Assembly (NCBI RefSeq): GCF_037126285.1
Contig: NZ_CP147012.1
Location: 2,998,001-3,062,000, forward strand
DNA from: Bernardetia sp. MNP-M8
GTDB taxonomy: Bacteria > Bacteroidota > Bacteroidia > Cytophagales > Bernardetiaceae
Direction of reading: 5' to 3'
Length of the DNA: 64,000 bases
The position numbers and the translations under genes are program-made. Shown here piece after piece: positions 1 through 7,502 of the stretch; position 1 is the first letter of the stretch, and the number at the start of each line of letters is the position of its first letter. Below the pieces are notes generated by a model, which saw only the letters and a list, made by a program, of their open reading frames with translations, was not told where the DNA came from and did not search any database.

Positions 1-2
1 CT

Positions 3-215
3 AGTAATGGAACTTTCTTAATTGAATTAGGAGAAGTTAAAGATGCAGTTACAATTACAGTGGTTGATGCTCTCGGACGTGTAGTAAAAACTGATATTAT
101 TCCAGCTAATACAAGTTCTTATAACTTGAATTTGGCAAGATTTACTTCAGGAGCTTATACTGTTCAACTCAAAACAGATAAAGGTATAATTGTTAAAAAA
201 TTGATGAAAGAATAA
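3..215 (+). CDS. C-terminal fragment of a secreted protein with T9SS type A sorting domain
   Basis: The reading frame is open from the first bases of the window and ends at TAA 213-215, giving about 70 residues of a gene that starts outside. The fragment has the pattern of a type A sorting domain: a beta-rich stretch with VVDALGRVVKTD, then SSYNLNLARFTSGAYTVQL, ending in a basic tail (IIVKKLMKE). In the family this domain takes the protein across the outer membrane through the type IX system and is then removed. The passenger domain and thus the function cannot be seen. A strong hairpin terminator follows 37 bases after the stop. Confidence 0.85.
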   Translation, partial: SNGTFLIELGEVKDAVTITVVDALGRVVKTDIIPANTSSYNLNLARFTSGAYTVQLKTDKGIIVKKLMKE

Positions 216-251
216 TTGTCAATTTTATATAATTTCTTTATATAGAATAAA

Positions 252-290
252 TAAAAAAAGGAAAGTCTTAATTGACTTTCCTTTTTTTTA
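252..290 (+). terminator. Rho-independent terminator after the T9SS gene
   Basis: Perfect 8-bp stem GGAAAGTC (260-267) / GACTTTCC (274-281) with a 6-nt loop, preceded by an A-run and followed by eight T. It ends the gene whose stop is at 215; the A-run also allows it to act on the other strand. Confidence 0.85.
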
Positions 291-493
291 TTTGTAGATT
301 TTTTTATTCCATAATCAAAACAATAAGTACAAATTTTGTCAATCTCAAGTTTAGATAATTTTACCTCCAATTTTTAATTTAGTTGTGATTTTTAGATTAT
401 GGTAAATTTCGTTGGTCTGTTCATTTTTTGTATTGTACCCAAGGTTTTATGTATGAGTAGATAACATAATATCAATTACCCAAAAAGGTCAAA
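291..493. other. AT-rich intergenic stretch without a recognisable gene
   Basis: No convincing open frame or RNA gene is seen here. Together with the repeat copy and remnant that follow, it makes a 540-base gap before the toxin-antitoxin pair. Confidence 0.5.
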
Positions 494-568
494 AAAATCC
501 TCACTCCCTTTTATTGATTGGAATGAGGAAAATTTGATTTTATAAATACTGGAAAACACAAGTCTAAG
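494..568. repeat. Dispersed hairpin repeat A, copy 1
   Basis: Imperfect repeat found three times in the first 2.2 kb (494-568, 1391-1467, 2074-2155). Copy 1 holds a hairpin, TCCTCACTCC (499-508) against GGAATGAGGA (520-529), with one G-T mismatch, followed by TTTATAAATACTGG and the shared 3' box ACACAAGTCTAAG. The three copies separate the accessory genes from each other. Confidence 0.6.
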
Positions 569-699
569 ACTTGATAAATACTAGGTGGTTCGTTCCTCAT
601 TATTTTTTCTATAACTTGAAGGAAAAAATAGAATTGTTAGAAGACAAAATAAAGAGTTTAGAAAAAATAATGGAAATGATGAATGGAAAGAAACCGTAA
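568..699 (+). pseudogene. Short coiled-coil C-terminal remnant
   Basis: A 43-codon open frame bounded by TAA 565-567 and TAA 697-699 without a good start. Its second half is a heptad-like charged helix (KEKIELLEDKIKSLEKIMEM) of the sort found at the C terminus of small helix-turn-helix or transposition proteins. It abuts the 3' box of repeat A. It may be the tail of a lost gene; it could also be chance. Confidence 0.25.
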
Positions 700-759
700 A
701 GGTAGTTTTTTGCGTTAGATAAGATAAAAATGATTATTCACTTATAAATTTTAATAATT

Positions 760-984
760 ATGAATACTACACTAAAAAAACAGATTATTTTAGATTTGGA
801 TATTTTAGAAAGATATGGAATGTTGCATTTAGTTTCTCAATTTGTAGAACTTATGAAACATCAAAAACCTGCTTTTATTAACAATCCAATTAGACATTTT
901 GCAGGAAGTATGCCTAAAGAAAATGCAGAAGAAATTGAAACTATTATCAATTCAGAATTTAATAATATAGAAGGCGAATGGTAA
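760..984 (+). CDS. Antitoxin of a VapBC-like type II module
   Basis: A 74-residue acidic protein directly upstream of a PIN-domain toxin, overlapping it by 7 bases (the toxin ATG at 978 lies before the antitoxin TAA 982-984), so translation is probably coupled. The sequence begins with a helical region (KKQIILDLDILERYGMLHLV) and ends with an acidic tail ending in GEW. No AbrB, RHH or HTH DNA-binding motif is obvious to me; the antitoxin call rests on size, charge, order and overlap. In the family the antitoxin neutralises the toxin by covering its active site and represses the operon. Repeat A copies flank the pair on both sides. Confidence 0.65.
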   Translation: MNTTLKKQIILDLDILERYGMLHLVSQFVELMKHQKPAFINNPIRHFAGSMPKENAEEIETIINSEFNNIEGEW

Positions 985-1364
985 AGGATAGAATTGTTTT
1001 AGATACAAATGTAGTTTCTGCTATCCTAAAAGGAAATACTGAAATTGTAGATAAACTAGAAAATTATACGCCTTGCATACCTGTAATAGTATGTGGAGAG
1101 CTTTTATTTGGTGCAAATAATTCTGCTCGTGTTGCTCAAAATACAGAAATTATTACCAGTTTTATAAATGCTACTGAAGTTTTGGCTGTTACGTATGAAG
1201 TTGCAGAAAAATATGGTAAAGTGAGAAATCAACTCAAAAAGATAGGAAGACCCATTCCAGAAAATGATATTTGGATTGCAGCTATTTGTTTGACTTATGA
1301 TTTGCCTTTAGCTACACTTGATAAACATTTTGGCTATGTAGAGGGAATAGACTTATTTTTGTAG
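978..1364 (+). CDS. vapC: PIN-domain ribonuclease toxin (VapC family)
   Basis: A 128-residue single PIN domain, the usual VapC length. The acidic metal-binding residues are visible in order: D9 in VLDTN, E41 in GELLFGA, D97 in ENDIWIAA and D115 in TLDKHF. VapC toxins are Mg-dependent site-specific RNases that cut tRNA or rRNA and stop growth when the labile antitoxin is lost. The start overlaps the antitoxin gene by 7 bases. All four catalytic residues are present, so the toxin should be active. The RNA target cannot be told from the sequence. Confidence 0.9.
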   Translation: MVKDRIVLDTNVVSAILKGNTEIVDKLENYTPCIPVIVCGELLFGANNSARVAQNTEIITSFINATEVLAVTYEVAEKYGKVRNQLKKIGRPIPENDIWIAAICLTYDLPLATLDKHFGYVEGIDLFL

Positions 1365-1390
1365 AAATGAAATATTCAAGTTTTGATATA

Positions 1391-1467
1391 AAAAACTTGC
1401 CCGCTACTTTTTTTAATGGGAATAAGGAAAGTTTGAACTTATAAATACTGGAAGACACAAGTCTAAG
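1391..1467. repeat. Dispersed hairpin repeat A, copy 2
   Basis: Most diverged on its left side, but keeps AATAAGGAAA-GTTTGAACTT, then ATAAATACTGGAAGACACAA and GTCTAAG in the same order and spacing as copy 1. It lies between vapC and the convergent 141-aa gene. Confidence 0.6.
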
Positions 1468-1495
1468 CTCAACAGAAAAATATTTTTTCTTTTAG

Positions 1496-1921
1496 CTATT
1501 TTTTTTTATCCATTTTATCATTTAGTAATTTGATTAAATCACTTTTTCTTCTACTGATTAATACTATTTTATTTGACCTTCCATTTTTTTTAAATTCTAT
1601 ATTAATCTTTTTTCCATCACTTTCAACTAACTTTAAAGATTTAATTGGTATTAAATGAAGTAAACCAAATTGTTGAGCAATACCTGCCATAAAAGTATTT
1701 GTTTTCAACCATAACTGATTTTTTGTAACTCTAATTTGTAAAACATTTACTGCTCCTCCCATTTCAGTTTTACCAGATGCCCAATTTTCTATATACTCAA
1801 ATTCAGATTCATCTAATTTTGGGAATTTTTTTAATGATTCTCGCCCATTAATTAGAAATATTGTACTTATACTTATTACACCAACAAACCATACTGCGAG
1901 AAAAATGTATTCGGGTTGCAT
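1496..1921 (-). CDS. Small membrane-anchored protein of unknown function
   Basis: A 141-residue protein with one N-terminal hydrophobic helix (YIFLAVWFVGVISISTIFL, about residues 5-23) and then a soluble part of about 115 residues with alternating beta-strand patterns (LQIRVTKNQLWLKT, IPIKSLKLVESDGKKINIEF) and a basic tail ending DKMDKKK. The strand pattern suggests a small PH/GRAM-like beta domain, but this is a guess from periodicity only. No family is recognised. It is isolated between repeat A copies 2 and 3 and convergent with vapC, so it looks like one cassette of the accessory segment. Confidence 0.6.
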   Translation of the reverse strand: MQPEYIFLAVWFVGVISISTIFLINGRESLKKFPKLDESEFEYIENWASGKTEMGGAVNVLQIRVTKNQLWLKTNTFMAGIAQQFGLLHLIPIKSLKLVESDGKKINIEFKKNGRSNKIVLISRRKSDLIKLLNDKMDKKK

Positions 1922-2073
1922 ATTTATTTTCTATTTATAAGTAAGTTTCGTTTATCCAACTCTAATAATTTTATTAAAATCTTGGTAATATAGCTTTCTA
2001 TACGTTTTTTGAAAGGAAATAGTTTTTTTTGACTAAAATACAAAATGTATGTCCAACTTGATTATTGATTATA

Positions 2074-2155
2074 CAAAAACTCCTCACTCTCTTTTGACAA
2101 GAATAAGAAGTTTTGAGATGAAAGCTAAAATAATGACTAGCTACATAAGTCTAAG
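2074..2155. repeat. Dispersed hairpin repeat A, copy 3
   Basis: Contains CTCCTCACTCTC (2080-2091) facing GAATAAGAAG (2101-2110), giving a G-T tolerant hairpin as in copy 1, and the 3' box CATAAGTCTAAGCCC. It lies just downstream of the TOPRIM-like gene, between it and the start of the 141-aa gene. Confidence 0.55.
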
Positions 2156-2174
2156 CCCAAAAGAGGAAATTAGT

Positions 2175-2936
2175 TTACTCGGTTTGTGATATGGGAGCAG
2201 TATTTACTTCGATTGAATCACAAAAGTGATTAAAATGTTCACATTTATCACTTTCATACAAAATATTGAAATTTTCTTTGGATATTATCCCCATAAACTT
2301 ATTTACTTCTCCTTTCTTTTTATCATAACTATTACCTATTAATTTCATTATTTCATCTAAAAGAGATGCAGGATGGAAAACTTGTTTTTCAGGATCTATA
2401 TTTTGTAAATTTATATTCAATTTTGTTTCAATCATTTCATTAGTCAATGTATCACTAATTTTTAAGAAAACGTTCTCAATTGCTAAAACCCAAGTTTCTA
2501 ACTCCATAATAGCAAAATGAAACTCTATATTCTTTGGGCTATTTGCTCTATTCTTTATGGTGTCTAAGTGCATATCAATAAACTTTTGATTTATTTCTTC
2601 TGCTATAGTGTTAGCCTTATTAGCTTCTCTGTAATCTTTTGAATACATATCTCTCAAACCAACAATCTTATCGAAAGATTGGTTAGCACTAAAAAGATAC
2701 TTCTCCCTTTTTAAAATACTTGGTAATACTTTTACATCATTTCCAATATTAAGTATTTGATAATAAAATTTTGCACTTGGATCCTTATAAGAATAATCAG
2801 TAGGATTTAAGTCTCTGTCATTAAAGAGAGAGTAACATTCAATCCAAATGTCTTGCCATTCGTAACATTTCAAAAGCAATTCACGAGTAAAAATAAGCTC
2901 TGTTTGCCCTTCAACAAATATTGCTATTTTTCTCAC
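2175..2936 (-). CDS. TOPRIM-like putative nuclease, partner of the upstream ATPase
   Basis: A 253-residue protein opening with a TOPRIM-type first strand and acidic residue (IAIFVEGQTE, E9), a central GLRDMY (D96) and a MELETW motif (E145, E147). This layout is that of the DUF4276/DUF4435/RloB group of TOPRIM-like proteins, which occur beside ABC-type ATPases in anti-phage loci; which of these families fits best I cannot settle by eye. The start is GTG at 2934-2936, chosen because it makes a 4-base GTGA overlap with the stop of the ATPase gene. Predicted role: the nuclease effector held or triggered by the ATPase. Catalytic acidic residues look intact. Confidence 0.7.
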   Translation of the reverse strand: MRKIAIFVEGQTELIFTRELLLKCYEWQDIWIECYSLFNDRDLNPTDYSYKDPSAKFYYQILNIGNDVKVLPSILKREKYLFSANQSFDKIVGLRDMYSKDYREANKANTIAEEINQKFIDMHLDTIKNRANSPKNIEFHFAIMELETWVLAIENVFLKISDTLTNEMIETKLNINLQNIDPEKQVFHPASLLDEIMKLIGNSYDKKKGEVNKFMGIISKENFNILYESDKCEHFNHFCDSIEVNTAPISQTE

Positions 2937-4018
2937 TCTTGTATTGATTTAATATAATTAGAAGAAAAGAAATCAAAATTAGATAACCCTGTAAATCTAA
3001 ACTCTTCGAATAGCTTAGGATTTGATTGAATATTTATACCATGAACCTTCTTACCTTCTCTGAAAAGAACATTCAAATACTTTAAATCTATAACTTCCAT
3101 TAAGAAGTTATCATTTGAGGTTGCAATTAGCTGAATGTCACCATCTAATGCTGTTTTAAATAGTAACTTACCTAGTTTTGTGGCACGCTCATAGTCAAGT
3201 CCTTCGCATAAATCATCAATAATTATTGTCGCAGGCTTCTTACGACTTGTAAGATACTGTACATAAACAATTAACGCCAGTGTTCTAAACATTCCTTGAG
3301 AAAGTTGAAAGTGTGGAATGCTTTTCTTTAGATTTTTTTCTTTTACAAGCATAATTGTTGTAGCTCCATTACCTTGGATAGATATATTGCTAATATTATA
3401 TCCTAAGCCATTAAAATCAAGAATAATTTTATCTTTATCAGATGTTTTTAAGGACTTAAAAAGTGTAGGTATATCTTCAACTGTAGTTAATAGGTCATAC
3501 TCTTGCTGATTGAGTAATGAATATGGACTAATGTTACCAAACTTAAATCCGTAAGATTGTTCAGCCCAGTTTGCTACATCTTCTAAAAACGGATACGCTT
3601 TAACATCTCTATTAGTATGAAGAGCTAGTTTATTATCAGGAGGATAAACATAATCGTAGATACCAGTATTATAATTTTTTATTTTTGTTCTACCATCATT
3701 ATGATGTCTGCTCCTAGATAAAACTAATCTACCATCAACTATCATTTTCTCAAAAGTTACACCTTCATTTTTATGTTTATAACTTGTACTGAATTTATAC
3801 TCTATTTCTTCTCCTTTATAGTTCTCAAATAAAATATCCCAAAGTCCTCCCCAGTTAAGACTTCTCTTTTGAGTAATCATTTTTACTAATAAATCAATAG
3901 TCTGCAGAGTTCTGGTTTTACCTGTAGAATTTTTTCCTACTATTAAATTTATTCTATTCAATTGTAGCTCATCCAACTCCCAGTTTGGATCAGTATATGT
4001 TATTTTTTTTATTCTCAT
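2933..4018 (-). CDS. ABC/OLD-type AAA ATPase of a two-gene defence-like operon
   Basis: A 361-residue soluble ATPase. Walker A is IVGKNSTGKT (G28-T35), an ABC-like signature LSQGMFRTLAL sits at about 245-255, and Walker B is TIIIDDLCEGLD at about 262-272. The position usually holding the catalytic Glu (hhhhDE) is Asp, and the switch region reads IATSND rather than ending in His; both are unusual. No SMC-length coiled coil is present, so it belongs with the short AAA_15/AAA_21-type proteins. It is the first gene of an operon with the TOPRIM-like gene (GTGA overlap). In PARIS, OLD and related systems such an ATPase senses infection and controls a TOPRIM nuclease; that role here is inference. 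Confidence 0.75.
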   Translation of the reverse strand: MRIKKITYTDPNWELDELQLNRINLIVGKNSTGKTRTLQTIDLLVKMITQKRSLNWGGLWDILFENYKGEEIEYKFSTSYKHKNEGVTFEKMIVDGRLVLSRSRHHNDGRTKIKNYNTGIYDYVYPPDNKLALHTNRDVKAYPFLEDVANWAEQSYGFKFGNISPYSLLNQQEYDLLTTVEDIPTLFKSLKTSDKDKIILDFNGLGYNISNISIQGNGATTIMLVKEKNLKKSIPHFQLSQGMFRTLALIVYVQYLTSRKKPATIIIDDLCEGLDYERATKLGKLLFKTALDGDIQLIATSNDNFLMEVIDLKYLNVLFREGKKVHGINIQSNPKLFEEFRFTGLSNFDFFSSNYIKSIQE

Positions 4019-4133
4019 TTTTTTTATTTTACAGACAATTAAGTCTCTGTTTTAAAAAACTCTTTCCCTTTATGTCTATGAGTTTCCTGTTTTTTTCAGA
4101 AACATGTTTGTAATCTAAGAAAATAATATAAGA

Positions 4134-7100
4134 TTACAAAAACTCCCCCGTATAATTCCCTTCCAAACCAGAAAGCTGTTTCGGTGTTCCTTCAAAACAA
4201 AGATGTCCACCATTTTTTCCTCCTTCTTTTCCTAAATCAATGACCCAATCGGCTGCACGAATAACCTCTACATTGTGTTCGATGACAAGTGCCGTATGTC
4301 CGTGTTCGATGAGTGCGTTGATAGATTTTAGGAGCTTCGAAATGTCGTGGAAATGCAAACCTGTTGTAGGTTCATCAAAAATAAATAAAATATGTTCTCG
4401 GTTGGCTCTATCACTAGCACTTTTGGTAAGAAAAGCAGCTAATTTTACACGCTGCGCCTCTCCACCTGAAAGCGTATTGGAAGACTGCCCCAACTGAATA
4501 TAACCCAAACCGACATCTTGCAAAGGTTGCAAACGTGCCATAATCGGTTTGGAATCTTTGAAGGTAATCAAAGCCTCATCAACTGTCATATCCAACACAT
4601 CAGCAATATTTTTTCCACCAAATTCTACTTCCAACACTTCCGTCTGAAAACGTTTTCCTTTGCATGACTCACACGTCAAATAAATATCAGCCATAAACTG
4701 CATTTCTATTTTTATTTTTCCTTCGCCTTGACAGGTTTCGCAGCGTCCACCTTCCACATTAAACGAAAAATAAGCAGGCGTAAAACCTCGCTGTTTTGAA
4801 ATAGGTTGGTCTGCAAAAAGCGCACGAATGTAGTCATACGCCTTCACATACGTAACTGGATTAGAACGAGAAGATTTACCAATCGGATTTTGGTCGACCA
4901 TTTCTACGCTCGTTACTTTCTTCAAATTTCCGTCTAATTTATCCATTTTTCCACTCTCATCATTGTGGTTTCCCAAATGTTTGGCAAGAGCAGGATATAA
5001 AAGCTGACGCACCAAAGTAGATTTTCCAGAACCCGAAACACCTGTAACTGTCGTCAAAACCCCCAAAGGAAATTTGACCGAAATATTCTTTAAATTATGC
5101 TCTCTTGCGCCTACTACTTCAATATATTCATTCCATTTTCTTGGCGTTTGAGGAACAATTACTTGCATTTCATCACGCAAATATTTTGCTGTATAGCTTT
5201 CCGAATCCTTTTCCAATTCTTCTAAAGTTCCTTGGAAAATAAGATTTCCTCCATGCGCTCCTGCATCAGGTCCAATATCGATAATTTGGTCAGCAGCTCG
5301 CATAATTTCCTCTTCGTGTTCGACTACAATAACTGTATTTCCCAAATCACGCAGTTTTTTTAATACTTTTATCAAGTTTTGTGTATCTCTTGGGTGAAGT
5401 CCAATACTTGGCTCATCCAAAATATACATCGAACCCACCAAAGCAGAACCCAACGAAGTAGCTAGTTTGATGCGTTGAAATTCTCCACCTGAAAGCGTTG
5501 CTGTTTTTCTATTTAAGGTCAGATATTGTAAACCAACTTCGTTGAGATATTGCAAACGGTTTCTTATTTCTATCAAAATTCGTTTCGAAACGCTTTCTTG
5601 ATGTTCTGTAAGCTCTACTTCTTGGAAAAACTGAGTGAGTTCGTCTAAAGGAAGTAAAACTAATTCTTGAATTGATTTTTCGCCTATTTTTACATAACCA
5701 GCCTCTTTTCTGATACGTGTTCCCAAACAGTCAGGACAAACTCTTCTACCTCTATATTTTGACAACAAAACTCTATATTGAATTTTGAAACTCTCTTTTT
5801 CTAAATCTTCAAAAAACTCATCTAATCCTTTAAAATATTTATTTCCAGTCCAAAGAAGTTGTTGCTGTTTTTCTGTCAAATCTTGATAAGCACGATGAAT
5901 CGGAAAATCAAAATCAATTCCTTTTTGGATAAGTGGAGTAAGCCATTTACTCATTTTTGGCGTTCTCCAAGGCGCAATTACACCTTCATAAACCGACATT
6001 GTTTTGTCAGGAATTACTAAGTCATCATCAATTCCCAAAACCGTTCCGAATCCTTCACACGTACGACACGCCCCATAAGGACTATTAAAACTAAAAAAAT
6101 TGATATTTGGCTCTTCAAATAACATTCCGTCGGCTTCGAAACGGTCTGAAAAACTCGTTGTTTCTACTTCTTTTCCTTTTTGATAAATTTCCACAACACA
6201 ATCTCCTTTACTTTCATAAAATGAAGTTTGAACAGAATCAGCAATACGGAAACGGTTTTGTTCGTCGCCTTTTTTGATTACTCCTCTATCAATCAGTATG
6301 TAAAGCGTATGTTTTTGAAGACGTTTGAGTTCAGCTTGTTGTTCTTTTGTTAGTCTTGAAATAGGTTCTTTTGCTTTAGTCGCTTTCTTTGTTGGCTTTT
6401 TTCCTGCCTTTTTTAATTTTTTCTTTTCTTCTAAATAATCTTTCTGGCTTTCGCCTTTGTGTTCTTCTAAAAAGCTCTCCAAATTCTGCTCGGTTTGGTC
6501 TTTCCCACTTTGTGCTTCTGGGTCAATTTCTTTTGGTAATAATTGCTCTATAAAAATGACCTCTTCTCCTGCTTTTATTCTTGTAAAACCTTGTTGCAAA
6601 AGAATATTTAATTGTTCTTCAAAAGTTCGTTCTTCAGGAATTACTAAAGGCGCAAGAATCATATATTTTGCGTTGCTTTCCGTCTGCTCATCTCCATAAT
6701 TTTCAATAAAATCTACTACATCAGAAATAGTATCTTTCTTTACCATCTCTCCAGAAATAGGCGAATAGGTTATTCCAATTCTTGAAAAGAGAAGTTTTAG
6801 ATAATCATAAATTTCTGTCGTCGTTCCCACTGTCGAACGTGGATTACGAGTATTTACCTTCTGTTCGACGGCAATAGCAGGAGAAACGCCACGAATCCAA
6901 TCCACATCGGGTTTTTCCATTCTACCCAAAAACTGACGTGCATAACTACTCAAACTTTCCACATACATACGTTGCCCTTCTGCAAAAAGTGTATCAAAGG
7001 CAAGCGACGATTTTCCAGAACCCGAAACGCCAGTAATGACAATCAGTTTATTTCTTGGAACGGCAAGACTAATATTTTTGAGGTTATTTACTCGTGCGCC

Positions 7101-7217
7101 TTTTATGACAATATTTTGTTTGGTATCATAACCTTCTAACTCTTTTACTCGCTTTTCTTCTGCTTCTTTTGCTGCTATTTCTTCTTTTGTGAGGGCTTTT
7201 TCTGTGGTAGTGGGCAT
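4134..7217 (-). CDS. uvrA: Excinuclease ABC subunit UvrA
   Basis: A 1027-residue UvrA, the damage-recognition ATPase of nucleotide excision repair. Two ABC modules are seen: Walker [11 protein letters not shown] at 61-70 and again [11 protein letters not shown] in the second half, with LSGGE signatures ([30 protein letters not shown]) and ILDEPS / IFDEPT Walker B motifs. Zinc-binding cysteine pairs are present ([33 protein letters not shown]). It is about 85 residues longer than the E. coli protein: there is a charged ~33-residue N-terminal extension before the usual [14 protein letters not shown] start, and a Lys-rich insert around residues 240-300. It stands alone, with no uvrB near. Confidence 0.97.
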   Translation of the reverse strand: MPTTTEKALTKEEIAAKEAEEKRVKELEGYDTKQNIVIKGARVNNLKNISLAVPRNKLIVITGVSGSGKSSLAFDTLFAEGQRMYVESLSSYARQFLGRMEKPDVDWIRGVSPAIAVEQKVNTRNPRSTVGTTTEIYDYLKLLFSRIGITYSPISGEMVKKDTISDVVDFIENYGDEQTESNAKYMILAPLVIPEERTFEEQLNILLQQGFTRIKAGEEVIFIEQLLPKEIDPEAQSGKDQTEQNLESFLEEHKGESQKDYLEEKKKLKKAGKKPTKKATKAKEPISRLTKEQQAELKRLQKHTLYILIDRGVIKKGDEQNRFRIADSVQTSFYESKGDCVVEIYQKGKEVETTSFSDRFEADGMLFEEPNINFFSFNSPYGACRTCEGFGTVLGIDDDLVIPDKTMSVYEGVIAPWRTPKMSKWLTPLIQKGIDFDFPIHRAYQDLTEKQQQLLWTGNKYFKGLDEFFEDLEKESFKIQYRVLLSKYRGRRVCPDCLGTRIRKEAGYVKIGEKSIQELVLLPLDELTQFFQEVELTEHQESVSKRILIEIRNRLQYLNEVGLQYLTLNRKTATLSGGEFQRIKLATSLGSALVGSMYILDEPSIGLHPRDTQNLIKVLKKLRDLGNTVIVVEHEEEIMRAADQIIDIGPDAGAHGGNLIFQGTLEELEKDSESYTAKYLRDEMQVIVPQTPRKWNEYIEVVGAREHNLKNISVKFPLGVLTTVTGVSGSGKSTLVRQLLYPALAKHLGNHNDESGKMDKLDGNLKKVTSVEMVDQNPIGKSSRSNPVTYVKAYDYIRALFADQPISKQRGFTPAYFSFNVEGGRCETCQGEGKIKIEMQFMADIYLTCESCKGKRFQTEVLEVEFGGKNIADVLDMTVDEALITFKDSKPIMARLQPLQDVGLGYIQLGQSSNTLSGGEAQRVKLAAFLTKSASDRANREHILFIFDEPTTGLHFHDISKLLKSINALIEHGHTALVIEHNVEVIRAADWVIDLGKEGGKNGGHLCFEGTPKQLSGLEGNYTGEFL

Positions 7218-7247
7218 TTTGGGAATAATCTATATTTTGAATTATGT

Positions 7248-7328
7248 AAAACAGACATCCCTGTCTGTTTGAATTTATATTTATCGTTTTTAGACAGACT
7301 GGGAAGTCTGTCATACAGTTGTACAATT
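7248..7328. repeat. REP-like palindrome pair upstream of uvrA
   Basis: Two hairpins 20 bases apart: AACAGACA-TCCC-TGTCTGTT (7250-7269) and GACAGACT-GGGA-AGTCTGTC (7293-7312), followed by ATACAGTTGTACAATT. Sequence, tetraloop and flanks match the palindromes around the RAYT gene at 34-35 kb, so this is a remote member of the same family (an inverted pair, BIME-like). Confidence 0.75.
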
Positions 7329-7406
7329 AGCAAAAATAACCATTTTTAGCCAAAAAAGTTAGCAAGAATTAATATTTTATAGAAATGTCGTAACAAATAT
7401 CTAAGC

Positions 7407-7446
7407 AAAAAAACTCTATAACTACGTTTTGTAATTATAGAGTTTA
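7407..7446 (-). terminator. Terminator of the SLH/GH75 lipoprotein gene
   Basis: Stem AAACTCTATAACTAC (7411-7425) / GTAATTATAGAGTTT (7431-7445) with one mismatch and a 5-base loop; on the minus strand it is followed by a run of seven T. It lies about 57 bases past the stop of the gene at 7503. Confidence 0.75.
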
Positions 7447-7502
7447 TATCAAAAAAGAAAACTTTAATTTAATTGTCTGTTTTTTCAAAGTTATCTACTA
7501 TC

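Noticed and set aside
494-2155. Integron cassette array with attC sites
   Set aside because: The cassette-like layout and one GCTCAAC (RYYYAAC-like) next to copy 2 were tempting, but no paired GTTRRRY lies at a proper distance, copies 1 and 3 lack the core sites, and no integrase gene is seen.
2175-4018. Direct assignment as PARIS (AriA/AriB)
   Set aside because: Gene order and ATPase-TOPRIM logic fit, but I cannot show DUF4435 identity by eye; kept as a candidate of that class.
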